From positions 570,109,152-570,173,151 of the forward strand of contig NC_081410.1 in NCBI RefSeq assembly GCF_030272615.1: a DNA stretch of 64,000 nucleotides, read 5' to 3'. The first letter of the stretch is position 1. Each line of letters opens with the position of its first letter. The position numbers and the translations under genes are program-made. The notes below the pieces were generated by a model. The model searched no databases. It had not been told where the DNA came from and saw only the letters and a program-made list of their open reading frames with translations. Source of the DNA: Cryptomeria japonica (taxonomy: Eukaryota > Streptophyta > Pinopsida > Cupressales > Cupressaceae). Of the stretch, positions 43,986 to 56,051 are shown in pieces.

Positions 43986-46900
43986 TCAAGATGTATGCAT
44001 TGCAATCCTTAGAAAAATGTCACTAAAGTTACCCTTAAACTGAGAAAAATCATGTTCCAATGTCTCCAACAAGTTCTCAGTGGTCTCAATTGTGGTTATG
44101 ATCAGAGTATGGAATTCTTCCATTGAATCAAGTGTGCATGTTTCTAGAGTAGCCAAAATAGCTTCTGCATTCTTGTAGGCTCTTTGCAATATGTGTACTT
44201 GGGGTCTGAGTAGATTTTTCAATTCCTTCAGGGATCAAAGTCTTTTTTCCTTTTCAAGATCATAGGTATCTAACCTATTTTGCAAATCATCCACAGATTT
44301 GCCAAAAGCAAAAATAGAATCTTGAAGTGGTACATATGCATTGCATATCTTCTCTAGCTCTTACTCTGTTTCAATTTGCCTGTTATTGATATCAAAATAA
44401 AAGAAAGAAACATTAGAAGTAGATGCAAGAAATTTCCCTCTTTTTTCAATAGCTTCTCTTAATAAATCTTTATTAAGAGATAGAGCAATTTTTCTTATAT
44501 CAATCCCTTTCATGAGCTGCTCTCCACGCTTCTTCCTATAACTCTTCTCAACATAAGTTTGCATTCGTTCTTCTAGTGACTTAAGTTGGTTAGATGCATA
44601 AGCAACCAATTGACCAATTTTGCTAATAGGATTTGTCAGATGCCCTGTAGCAGTTTCTGGAAGTAGACTTTTCAGAATATCCACAACATTCTGAATGGTT
44701 TTTGCTTCCATTCTTTGTTCTTTAAGTCTCTTCTTGTGTGCCATAGATTGCATGACAGTTGCAATCTTCATTATTTCAAATGCACTCATATTATCAACAA
44801 TTATAGGCCCTAAGATTCCTAATGAGTCATCATCATCTTCATCAGTCTGTTGTATGACTAATGATGATACCGGTTTAGTAGATGTTACCTTAATAATCTT
44901 TTCTTTCTCTTGTTCTTTCTCCATTTCCTATTCAGAAATATTTGTATAAAATTTTTCATCGGATTCCTTCTGAGTGGCCTATGAAACCGGTGGGAGTTGG
45001 GGTTTAACTAGTAGTTCCTTGGCTGGTGGAATAGCCACTCCTAGTTGAGTTGTCATTTTCTCAACTTTAGTAACCTATGAGTCTGTGATTTTAGGTGGCT
45101 GCATATCTCACACAATATTGTTTCCAAATAGATTTATTGTATCCTGAATATCATCAACAAGTATGACTTGTTTGAAAATAGTGTCATCCTTCTTCTTGAC
45201 ATGATAGACAACATCAACTTGCACAATTTATTCTTCATCCATTTCAAGTCGATCAACAGTATCTTGATCATCCTTAGAAGAATGTATAAGTTCTTGCATC
45301 CATTGGATATTACGAGCAACTTGATGAGTCTCAATTTCAATAGGTTGCACCTTTCCACTAAGTAGCTTCAATCTTCTTGTCCTTAAAGAAAATTGGGCTT
45401 TGTACTTATCAACCAATTCAATTAACTTATCTTTTGTCAAATAAAAAAAATATTGCACAAATACATCGTCAATTATTTCTTTTTCTTTCTTCACAGCTTC
45501 CTCCCATTTATTCAAAAGAATAGTATATAAGAAATTAGAGATATCCTTTATAATATCATGAGGTAGACTATTATAATGGCACACATAATTGATTACCTGA
45601 TGAATAATTTATTCCTTTTCATCTTCATTGAATGAATCAAAATGATCTTTGACATTATCAAAATCTTTTCCTAATGTCTTCACTATTCTCTCAAAGTTAG
45701 TTTCAAGCTTGTTAGTTAAGACATCAATAGGTACAGTTACCTTTAGCACTTCCTTCACTTGTTTGGCTATTTTACCAGTTGCTTTCATTTTCTTGGGTTC
45801 CTCCTAAGTATCAGTACCTTCAAATTTTGCTTGGAGAATTAGTTTCTGACCTCCTTTATTTGATGCAGTCTCCTTCTTTGCATATACTTTAGGTTCCAGT
45901 TATTTTTTGGTTTGGACACTTTGTGTCACTCTTGTACTTTTTATCACCGAAGGTGCTTGCTCAATCTTCTTCTTCTTACCTTTACCACTTATGGTTGGAA
46001 CACTACTAGTTTCAACTTTTGCAGTTTGAACTTCAACTGTATCCAATTTTGCCTTCTTTTTGTCCATTAGAGATGCCAATAGGTTATTGGCATAACTGAT
46101 CAATAAGTCATAGTTGACCTCATAGCTCATGTCTTCCATTTCTTCTTATCTAGGTTCAATAGCCTCCATCAAACAGAAATCAATGGTAACTATGAAAATA
46201 ATGTCCTTAGCGAAGTGTTTCACCACATCCTCAGGCAATCTTACTCTCATACTCATTTTCTTCTGAAGTTCATTGAAATATTTATTCATTGCAGCAGAGA
46301 AGGTGTTCCTCACAGCCTTGATGTTGTTCTTAATTTAGGTAGATACTAGTAGATCCTTAGACCATTCAAGATCACCAATTCCCAGTAGAAAATTATGGAA
46401 ATAAAAGAATAGACCGATCAACAATTGTCCAAATTTAAACCTTTTACTGCTATCCTTCTTGATAGACTGAAGATTCAACAATAATTGGCTCCTTATGGCC
46501 TCACATAGGTTATAATTAGCATTTTCTTCTATCATTTTATAAGCAGTATGCACTGCTGGAGATGGAACACTATTCAATCTACTAGAATAGAATATTCGGT
46601 AGCCTATAACCATAGTTGCCAACTTAACCACTGGGTCCTTGATTTTATTGATAGAAAAAGCATGCCCATCAGATGTTGATCCACTTAGAGTGTTTACTAT
46701 CTCTTTCAAAATTTGCCTTAGCTTAGGTACTTCACTGGTTGAGTAAAAACTAGTTACAACTTGAATAGCTTCCTTGGTTATAGGATGATTCCTTTCTAAA
46801 TACATGTTTTCCCCATGAACACGACTCAGAATAATTCAGATAAGTTCCTCTTCAAAATCTTCAAGAAAATAAGCTGCATTATGAAAACCTTTCTCATAAA

Positions 46901-47144
46901 CCCTAAGATATTCTGGTTGAATCTTTCCTTTTTTATCGCAAAGGGATTTCAACTAAGAATATATCGACAATGATCCTAAATCCTCAATCTTGTAGTCAAT
47001 GTAGCTGGACAGATCTCCTTTCACTATGAATCCACTAGGAACTTGTGATAAAGAATTATAAGACACAATTCATTCTACCTTTACAACTTCCATAGGTTCA
47101 TATGTGATCATCAATTTCTCTACTGATTTAGAAGACATTGCCAT
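43986..47144 (-). pseudogene. Large ORF of unknown function in the non-autonomous element (1,053 codons with stops)
   Basis: From ATG at 47144 (MAMSSKSVEKLM) to the stop at 43986 all the larger open pieces lie in one minus-strand frame: 46335-46805, 45900-46139, 45228-45584, 44361-44924 and 43986-44222. About 15 in-frame stops interrupt it and I see no frameshift. The stops I checked are TAA or TAG where CAA or CAG would fit. The predicted protein is long, helical and charged, with a hydrophobic patch LIGLFFYFHNFLLGIGDLEW (near 46400), a Lys-rich segment GKGKKKKIEQ, and an acidic DEDDDDSLG followed by a helical C-terminal part. It has no RT, integrase or protease motif and I recognise no family. 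A gag- or env-like role, or a captured host gene, are all possible. Confidence 0.72.
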
Positions 47145-48015
47145 TTCAGATAGACTAGATTTGAAGCAGGATTTTTCAAAGAAATACTTTATTTTACCCG
47201 CGCTGCCTCGTTTATCGGTTGAATACTCAAGTGCACACCAGTTCAGTCTTCACTAACCTTCAAATCAGATTGATCACTCAAATCATGATACAACTTCGAC
47301 TAAAATTAGCTAGTAATCCTTTCTTAGTTTTGCAAGTGCTCAAAAATTCTTTCTCGAATGCATTAGGGTAAAAATAACAAAGTGAAACTCGCTTTTATCC
47401 TTTTTACCTACTGCATTAAATACTCACCCGTTAGGGTTACAAATCCTAATTACACCTCTTAATGATACATACAATATTGACAGATTTAAAACTGGTTGAT
47501 AACCGATTGACAAAAAATTATCAAATTTTCATGCATTCAAATTCTCTTACCAATCATTCATTTCAAGGGGTGCGGAAGTAGGTTTAATGTTATGCTCCCC
47601 TTAGCCATATTGAAAAGACTTAATTCATTGGTGCAAGATTCTCCACATTGGGTAAAGGATTTGTTTCTTCTCCAGGTAAATCATCACTCTTCTTCTTTCA
47701 TATTCAATTCATTTCTTCTCTCATGTCTTCAATATTGTCCTTCTACTTGCCTTTCTGATCTTTAGAAGGATTAACTGGTTTGCTCTTTCTGGATCTACAA
47801 AACTTTGCCATGTGTCCCGGTTTGTGACAATAATAGTAGGGATCTCTAAGGTCCTGCATTACCTCTCCTAGTTCTTCTCCTACCATTCATAGCCACATGA
47901 CCTAAGTTGTTACAGATGGTGCAAATGACATTTGTTACCTTTTCCATCTCAAATGGACTAAACCGGTTGCAATAGTGTCTTTTTCAGTTCATGTTACCCC
48001 AATTATCATAATTTA
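47145..48015 (-). other. Interval between the two ORFs of the non-autonomous element
   Basis: Mostly stop-rich. On the minus strand near 47860-47760 there is YYYCHKPGHMAKFCRSRKSK, a second zinc-knuckle-like motif lacking the first Cys, probably the end of the zinc-knuckle protein after a frameshift. The remaining 600 bases show no domain. Confidence 0.6.
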
Positions 48016-48878
48016 TCATCCAGTTGCCATTTGATCTTGGATGCATATGTGGTACTGGATTATTTTACATGTGAAGCAATGACCTTCAAATTTCTTGGAC
48101 ATATACCTAGCATTTGTATTGTAGCTTGCATTTCCATTTGGTTTATTTCTACAAACATTTGCAGTGTGACCAGGTTTATGGCAAACAAAACAAATAGTTT
48201 TAAACACCTTCTTACCGATATGCTTTTTAGCCTTAGGAGCAGATTTATTGTTATGAGTGTTACTCTTGGTACCGGAGGATTCTCCTTTTTCAGATGTGTG
48301 AAAACCAAGTCCAGAGGTATCACCATTCATCCTTTGTGATTGAATTTTCTCTTCTAGCAAGGTAGAACTTTTGTTGAAATTTTCCAATTTCCCATTTGCT
48401 TCAGTGACTTGTCTGGTGAGATCTTCATTATGTTTCGAAAGTTTCTATCTTAGAGATGATGCCAATTCAAGATCTAGCTGTAAGTTCTCTTTTTCTTCTT
48501 TCTCTACATTCGAATTCTCATGCAAAGTAGCATTCTCTCGCTTGATCTTGGCAATCTCATGATCTCTTTCCTTGATGAGATCTTCAGCAGTTCTCTTGGC
48601 TACCAATTCCTGACTCATGTGGATAGTAAGACCTTCTAGCTCTCTCCTCAGGTTTAGCTTTTCATTGTTTAGTTTTTCAACTTCCTCAGCTAAAGCATTA
48701 ATATTGGCCTCATCTGAAGAACTATTATCAGATATTTCTAACATTTTTTCAGTTAGCTCTCTCCTTTTGACTTGAGAATCTTTCAATTTGAACCTTAGGG
48801 TTTCAACCTCATTTCTACTAGCCTCAAGCTCTCTAGCCATCTCAAAGTAGATCATATCCCCCATTGTATCTTTTGGGA
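48016..48878 (-). pseudogene. Coiled-coil and zinc-knuckle (gag-like) protein of the non-autonomous element
   Basis: Minus strand from ATG 48878 (MGDMIYFEMARELE), 35 bases after the PBS. The first 145 residues are a long coiled coil (many Glu, Lys and Leu heptads, such as ALAEEVEKLNNEKLNLRREL). A TAG near 48445 is followed in the same frame by more coil (EANGKLENFNKSSTLLEE), a Ser/Lys-rich linker and a complete CCHC knuckle CFVCHKPGHTANVC (near 48190-48150), then CFTCK. A coil plus knuckle suits an RNA-binding nucleocapsid relic that lost the capsid core, but no capsid motif is seen. A reader should treat the gag assignment as inference. Confidence 0.72.
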
Positions 48879-48912
48879 TTCCTTCCAAGTGATTAGGTTT
48901 TAAAGAAGTTAG

Positions 48913-48924
48913 GCTTCGATACCA
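48913..48924 (-). other. Primer binding site of the non-autonomous element
   Basis: TGGTATCGAAGC on the minus strand, two bases inside the 5' LTR boundary. It differs from the copia site TGGTATCAGAGC at two positions (CGA for CAG, region AGAGC to GAAGC). Confidence 0.85.
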
Positions 48925-48926
48925 AT

Positions 48927-50042
48927 TGATGGACTTGTAAAGCACTCAGAGGGGAGGTAAATCAGAGACACCAAAAACAATACTACTTTAAACATTGACC
49001 AATAGATATACTTAACAAGTTTGTTAAACAATATGCATGCAAACCAAAATGACATAACAACATCCACAATAAGTAAAACATCCACCATAACACAAGTGTT
49101 TATATGTAGAAAACCCAAATAGGTAAAAACCACGGTGAGATGGGACTCACAAGTTAACTATATGCAGTAATAGATAACTGACTGATTAAGGTCTACAAAA
49201 GGTTGCTCTGCTAGGAGCGAATCCTGTTAAAGATCTCAAAGCTTAGTTAAGAGCTATACCCTACAAAAATTAGTACCCTGTAAGGAGTAACCTCGATAGA
49301 GGATTTCTGAATCCAAACTAATGGATCACCTAGTTAGAGGATTTGTACAATGAAGCTTGTTAGAGCTTACCCAGTTAGGGGATTTGACTATTGTAGTGAT
49401 TAGAAAACAACAAGTGGTGTGATCTAGTAGTACCACAACTTGCTTGTATAGATCATCTTCTCCGCACTCAACACTTCATTACTAACATACTCTACAACTT
49501 ACCACTTCTACCTTTACATCAAATCATCACATAACATATCTAATTTTCTCATACAAAATAATTTATTGTGATGTCAATATATAGACATTTAGATTTCATG
49601 TTGGCCTCTAGAAATCATATCACAATTTCCTAGGTGCAGTGTATCTGGTCAAACAATCATAACATCACAAAAATATCGCCAAAAATTATCGGTAAGGATA
49701 ACTCATCAAGACTAGTGATAACTCATCACATAGTCAATGAATACTGGTTGGAACAACAATACCAAGTGGAATTAAACATATAAACCGTTTATCCTTTGAT
49801 GTTCTCATGATAATCTCTACTGGATCTTCAGGTTGATGTCGAGTTATGTATATCCACTGATTGTCTCCATGTATATATCAGTTGTCACCATGTATTGGCT
49901 AGATATAAACCTCTAATATACTGGTTGTAATATAAACAAGTTTGAAGTCACACCAGTAGACAATATGAACATGTGTGTGTGTGTGTTTCATCAATAACAA
50001 CATATGATGAAGTTATTCATTACAATCATCATCAAGCCAACA
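48927..50042 (-). repeat. 5' LTR of the non-autonomous element
   Basis: 1,116 bp; minus strand TGTTGGCTTG...GTCCATCA. It contains an extra copy of about 20 bases around ACAACATCCACAATAAG (49057-49090 on the plus strand) compared with the other LTR. A CA microsatellite (GTGTGTGTGTGTG near 49972) differs in length from the partner. Confidence 0.92.
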
Positions 50043-51584
50043 CTATGTGAAAAGGTTGACTGTCTTCAAGTGGAGCATCAACAAGTTGATTTACAATAAC
50101 CTGCCCTTTGATGACTTTGCATTCTACATATTCAATATCAAATTCCTTAAGAACCATGACCTATTTAGCTAATCTTCCTATAAGTGTTGCTTTGCTGAGA
50201 AGATATTTGAGTGGATCAATCTTAGCCACTAGCTTAATAGAGTGTGCTAATATGTAGTGTTTTAATTTATGTGATGCAAAGACAAATGCCAAACAATCTT
50301 TTTCTATGATAGTATAATTGATGTCATAGGACACCAAGGTTCTATTGATATAATATATAGATCGTTCTTTTTTATTTTCATTTTGTTGTGCCAGAAGTGC
50401 CCCTAGTGATGTATCAGTAGCTGATATGTATAGAATCAATGGTTTACCTTGAATTGGTAACATCAGTATGGGTGGATTAGAAAGATAGTATTTGATTTGT
50501 TTTAGATGTTGTTCACAATCTTCATCCCAGGTGTATTGTACTCCTTTCCTTAATACTTTTGTGGAGGGTTGAGCTTTATCTGCTAGTTGAGATATAAAGC
50601 ATCTTATTGATTGGAGACATCTTTGTAAACTTCTCATTTAACTAATATTCTTGGGCGAAGGCATTTCCATTATGGCTTGGACTTTTTCAGGATCAACCTC
50701 AATTCCTTTCTTTGAAATTATGTAACCAAGCAATTTCCCTAATGTTACTCCAAATGCACACTTTTTAGGATTTAGCTAGAGATTGAATCTTTCCATTCTA
50801 TCCAATATGAGGCCTAGTTCTTGGATATGTGTGGATCTCTTCATGGTTTTTACTAGGGTGTCATTAACATAATCTTCCATATTTTTGTGCATCATATCAT
50901 GGAAGATGGTGGTTATTGCTCTTTGGTAAATCGCTCCTACATTCTCTAGTCCAAATGGCATGGCATTCCAACAAAAGGTTCCCCATGCACATGTGAAGGC
51001 TATCTTTTCTTGATCCTCGGGAGCTATCTAATCTGATTATAACTAGAGAATCTATCCATTAATAAGTACATATCATATCCAACAGTCATATCCACTATCA
51101 TATCAACATTGGGCAATGGAAAATTGTCTTTCAGACATGCTTTATTCAGATCCCTGAAGTCTGTGCAAACCCTAATTGATTTGTCTACCTTTGATACAAG
51201 TACTATGTTTTATATCCATTCTGCATAGTCTATAGGTCTGATAAATCCAACTTTTAGCAATTTTTCTAGCTCAGCTTTGACTAGTAGCACCACATGAGGA
51301 AGCATCTTACAGAGTTTTTGCTTGACTGGTTTAACTCTTGATGTAATAGAAAGATGATGCATGATGAGATTAGGATATAGTCTTGGCATATCGAAGTATG
51401 TCCATGCAAAGTTGATCTTCTTTTTTGAAAAGAGGTTGCTGAAATCTTTTAACTCTTCTATTGATAGTGATTGAGATAAATGAATGATATGTGATGTCTC
51501 TTGACTTCCGATATTTACTGGTTGAGTTGGTTCTATCAATATTGAAGACCTTTCTTGGAAGTGACTTGGCAAAATATCAAGCAT
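50043..51584 (-). pseudogene. Reverse transcriptase and RNase H of the reversed Tat
   Basis: Minus strand from 51584: VNIGSQETSHIIHLSQSLS leads into NFAWTYFDMPRLYPN, then GFIRPIDYAEWI, a decayed palm, and MPFGLENVGAIYQ at 50961. The active site reads EDYVNDTLVKT (50860-50871), with Asn for the second Asp of YVDD. RNase H 1 (50637-50161) shows LYISATDTSLGALLAQQNEN, SIYYINRTLVSYDINYT and FASHKLKHYI. Stops include one near 50640 and others in the palm. Here G-patch linker and RT are continuous, with no 1.6-kb interruption like that in the outer Tat. Confidence 0.88.
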
Positions 51585-53600
51585 CTCACCCTCAAGTGCC
51601 TTAGAGAGGTTTTCAACCTTAGGTACATCCTTTATTTTTACTTTTCTTTATTCTGACACCGCCATAGTGTGGTTTTCGTCATCAAAACTTTTATTTTTTG
51701 ATCTTTTGATTTTTGCGACTGAGATACTTGATGCCTGTCTTAGTCATGTTCTCACTTTTCTCACTAGTAGAAGAGTTCATTGGTTCAACTGCATTAAGAT
51801 AGCAGGCTAATGTGTAGTCATTGGCAAAGGTAGGTATATTCAAAGGTTGGTTGTAAAGAGTACAGTCAATCCATTCAGGATGTACCAAGGATAAAGCTTG
51901 AACAAGTTCAAGGGAGCTCACGGTATTATCATCATAACTTCAGACCGACAAGTTGAGTTCCAGAAAACTACCTTGCGTAAGTGTCTCGAGACCAGGAATA
52001 GTTACGACGTGATTATCAAAGTTCATGTTAATATTTAGTGGACCTAACCCAATAGACCTACTCCTAGCATCGTCCCCTACTTTAGACTGGACTATATATC
52101 ATGGTATGACAATAACACGGTCAGCAAGTAGAATCTCATCATTCATGATGGAGTAGTCATAATATAATCTCGAATAGTTGTTGTTATAAATAGTTCCTCT
52201 GTCAGAGTTATCAGAGTAATAAGATGAAGTTTCCAACTCTTCTTCAAGTGATTTAGTAGAAGTGTGTATAATAACAGTACCTACATGTTTGATGTTGCAA
52301 GTTCCTTTGTGATTTGGCTCATTGATCACTTGTATTTGGCATACCTCTTGACATAACCTTGATGGTTCTGTTAGTCCCTGTCATCTTGTCCATTCAGCTT
52401 CCTCTGGACTGATGATTGGTCCTGCTTCTATAGCTTCTAATTCTTCTTTTGTAGTTCCATACTTGATTTGTTCTATCTCATTAGAGGGATAATTTTCTTG
52501 TGATCTTCCTTCTTTCAGTTGTTGTTCATAGTCTTCTTGTCTTTTTAGTTTGATTTCCTCTATTTCCTTTTGCAACTTTAAGTGGATTTCCTCTTGTGCT
52601 TCATATATGATATCACTAGATTCTTCAAGATTTTTTGTAGTAGGTGTATCTGAGAAATGATCTAGACCCCATTCATACTCATTCGAGTCAGCTTCTGAAT
52701 CATCTACTTGCTTTCTACCAGTGTATGTAGCTGGAATATTTAGTGGTGCAAACAATTCTTTAATTCTTTCTACCTCTTCTCTCATATCCTCTAGGACTTC
52801 TACTCCTTGTAGTCTTATTGCTGATACAATTGGAACTTGCATACTAGTTGCTTCTTCTCTCTTGATTGCCGATTCTTCTTGTTCATTTTCATACTCTTCC
52901 TGAGTTTGTTGAGTATTGATTTCATGTGATGTTGAAGGTAGTATCTTTTTCCTCCACTTAGGTTGATGGTAAGAAGTATGTTTCTGATCTGATGACTTTC
53001 TTGGAGTGTACCCAAGTCTAGCTTTGTCATTTACAGACTTAGTTTGTAGCTAAATAGGTTCAACAATACCTTCTTGGTGCTTTCCCAGAGGATCGGTACC
53101 TGAATATCCCATGCGTTGAATCATCTTATAGCCTGGACCATATTGTGTCGGGGAAATTTCACAATGTCATATTTTTTTGTTTGCACTATCTTCTTTGAAA
53201 AGCCACTTGAGAACAACATCCTCTTTTATTTCATCTGCAATGGAGGTAGAGGACTATATAAAGAGACCATCATAAATGACATTTGGAGTTGAAGTTTGTG
53301 GCTTCATAACCTCTGATGGTTTTCCCGACTATCTTGGCGATGGAGGAAGAGACATTAGTGAAAGTACAGGTTCTATTTTGTATCCGTCCATGGTAGTATT
53401 TGTGATTTTCAATTTATTTTCTAAATCTTTCAACAAAGTTTTTGAACATTCAGTTGTAGAGGCTACTCTATTATGAGGAACAAAAGCATCAACACTCTAC
53501 GTTAGTGCATTACAGGTATATCTTGTATCAACAAGACTACTGACTTCAATTTCATTATAAGGAAATTTCAAGCATTGATGATATGTAGATGGTACCGCCT
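51585..53600 (-). pseudogene. G-patch and long linker of the reversed Tat
   Basis: Minus strand. The G-patch-like motif MIQRMGYSGTDPLGKHQEGI lies near 53135-53070, followed by ARLGYTPRK. A Glu/Lys-rich helical region follows (52842-52381: QEEIHLKLQKEIEEIKLKRQ), then acidic and neutral linkers (52329-52099, 51921-51691). Stops and frameshifts break it into at least four pieces. The G-patch keeps several of its Gly residues. Confidence 0.78.
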
Positions 53601-54087
53601 TCATTTAATGAATCCATGGCTTGCCTAGTAAGATGTTGTATGAAAGAGGAAGGTCAAGCACCTAAAAGATAACATCTCTTTCCACAAGTCCTACCCTGAT
53701 TGGTAATAGTACCAAACCTTTAGAGGTTCTTTCTTCTTCATCATAAGCTTTGATTGTTATTATCTTTGTTGGATCAATGAAATTTTCAAAAAATCCTAGT
53801 TGTGTCAGTAGATTGTAGGTACAAATATTCAACCCAGCGCCTCCATCTATCAAAACATGTTTAACTCGGTGTTTATGGATCATAGCTTCGATGTGTAATG
53901 GCTGGTTCTGCGGGTGATTGAGTGAGTTATCATGTTCTTTAGAGAAAGTGAGGTAATGAGGCGAAATCAGGTGACCCACCATATAAAGGGCAAATGGGAT
54001 GAGAAAATATTTGTCCAGGATCTCTCTATGAGTAGAAGAGATCTTAAGCAGTTCAAAAATTGATATTTGAGTGTTTGTTCTTTTCAA
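53601..54087 (-). pseudogene. Aspartic protease of the reversed Tat
   Basis: Minus strand 54087-53662 in one frame: ISIFELLKISSTHREIL, then KHVLIDGGAGLNICTYNLL with the DGG active site, then TSKGLVLLPIRVG. The downstream LGHPW-type end lies beyond a stop near 53662. Sequence and spacing match the protease of the outer Tat (19601-20344). Confidence 0.85.
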
Positions 54088-56051
54088 TTGTTAGACGATG
54101 CTATAACCAGGAGAGGATGATGAAGCCAGCTATTTAGATTTACCATGATTGTATCTGTTTGTTTGTTTGAAGAGATTGGTAGGTTTCATGTTGTTTGAGA
54201 AGAAGTTGAGGAGCTATCTCCTTGGAGAGTAACCTTCTTTTGAGCGCGGCTCACAACATTTGCAGTTTGTGTTGGATTTTGTTTATTTTTTATTATGATC
54301 ACATTGCAATATTCAGGCTAGGAAGATTCAATCATGTTGATCACATTGTCATTGTTAGTGTAGGTGTAATTGACTTTGGCACCTCCCTTAGATTTTGAGG
54401 AATCACCTTGTTCATAAATAGGTAAGGGATCTTTAAAAGCTTTGTGATCAGCATTAGTCATGTGATTTCCAACAATGATCTTGCTAGCGTCGATGAGGTC
54501 TTGAATTTCGTGTCTGAGCTTCATGCAATTGTTTGTTGTATGACCCTTGTTTCGATGGTATTCATAGTATTCATTTTCCCTCCACCATTTGGGTTTAACT
54601 TCTAGATCGTATGGCCTAGAATTATCTGGCAATGTTATTATGTCATTCACCAATAAATTTTAAAAAGCTGATTCATATGAATCATCTAGAGGAGTAAAAT
54701 CACGTTTAGGCTTTGAAAACCAAGGTTTCTCTTTAAACCATTCTTTTGATTTTTTGGAGGATCTTCTGCTGCTATTTTAGCTGCTTTGAGTGCTTGTGTG
54801 CCACTATCCAGATTAAATATTGTGGATTTTGTTTTTCATTTAACAGTGTCTACCACTCCGTCATTAACAATGTTTCTATTGTTATCTTTTTTGTATTTCC
54901 ACTATTTGTTCTTTTCTTTAGAACTAGAACCTTGTGATGTTTCTTTCCAAAGTGATATATCTCCTTTCTTTACGAGAACATCTTCCATTCTGAGGGCACT
55001 ATCGATTATTTTGTTGAATGAAGGATAGACTTGCATTTAGATACTATATTTCAATTCGGGGATCAGGTTATTGACGAAGATCCATCTTCTCAGAATCTGG
55101 AATAGGTCATGAATATCTAGAGAACTTCTTTCACCAATGTTGAAGAAAGGTGAGAAAAGGTTCTCCTATTTTCTATTTAGTGTTTCAAAGCTCAATCATA
55201 GTGAGTGGATGATGAATGTTATAGGAGTATTGTTGTAGAAAATATTAGATTAATTCCTCAAAAGTTATGATTCCCATAGGTAGGCTTGAAAACCATTCCA
55301 TAGCATGTCCTCCTAAGCTTCTCGGGAAGAGGTGCATGAGTTATGTTTGCTTGTGCATGAATTCCATACATAAAGCACAAAATTCTCTGACATGGTCTTG
55401 AGGATATGCATTCCCATCATATTTGTCAAACTTGGGAATCTCCACTATTGGAGGGAATGGAGGCATGTAAAGGTTTTTGTCAAATGGAAACAGGCATATC
55501 ATGTCTGGAAAATATTGCTTTGATGTTTTATCCTTGTTTTTCAGTTATGTGATTTCTATTTGTAACGCTTGCAATTGTTTGTTTACCAGCACTAAAGGTG
55601 TCTCTTCCTTTTTAGTGATGAGGGTTTCAATATCATAATCAATAGGAAGCTTGGCACCTTGCTTTTCTAGCTCTCGAAAATGCTCTTCCTTTTCTCTAGA
55701 CATGATGATCTTCATCATTTTTTGGAAATGTTTATCATTTAGACATTTATTTATAACAGTTTCTGTAGGTTCAGATACTACAAATTTGTCTGATCAGGAA
55801 TCACTGTCAGTAGCATGGTTATTGAGGTTGTCATAAGTACCATGTTTACTAGCTTGTCTTTCTTTCCTTTCTCTAGACATGGTGGGAGATAGGGGCTGAT
55901 CAAAGATTGGTAGATCAAAAACTGGTATTTGTGATGATGAAGGTTTATTTGGGACGTGTTCTTCTATAAAGAATGGATTGTCGTTTGATGAGAAAGATAC
56001 TTCTTTACCTTTGTCAGCTTTCTTGTGAGAACTTCTGGTTTGAGCGAGCAT
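54088..56051 (-). pseudogene. gag of the reversed Tat
   Basis: Minus strand from ATG 56051 (MLAQTRSSHKKADKGKEV). The capsid region has PFDKNLYMPPFPP near 55480, then LFPRSLGGHAMEWFSS near 55310. After several stops and frameshifts the C-terminal frame 54653-54318 contains YYEYHRNKGHTTNNCMKLRH, the same zinc-finger-like motif as in the outer Tat. It is heavily decayed in the middle (54660-55280). Confidence 0.83.

Larger units (their letters stand above)
42617..50042 (-). mobile_element. Non-autonomous LTR retrotransposon with a large unknown ORF
   Basis: 7,426 bp with exact target duplications CTATG at 42612-42616 and 50043-50047. LTRs are 42617-43725 (3') and 48927-50042 (5'). On the minus strand the PBS is TGGTATCGAAGC, two bases after the 5' LTR, and the PPT is GCCAAAGGGGGAGAT, identical to the copia element at 20615-27259. 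The 5.2-kb interior has no protease, integrase, RT or RNase H motif. It encodes a coiled-coil plus zinc-knuckle frame and then a 1,053-codon frame of unknown function. It is therefore a LARD-like parasite, probably mobilised by a copia relative. LTRs differ at roughly 6-7 percent by eye. Confidence 0.92.
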
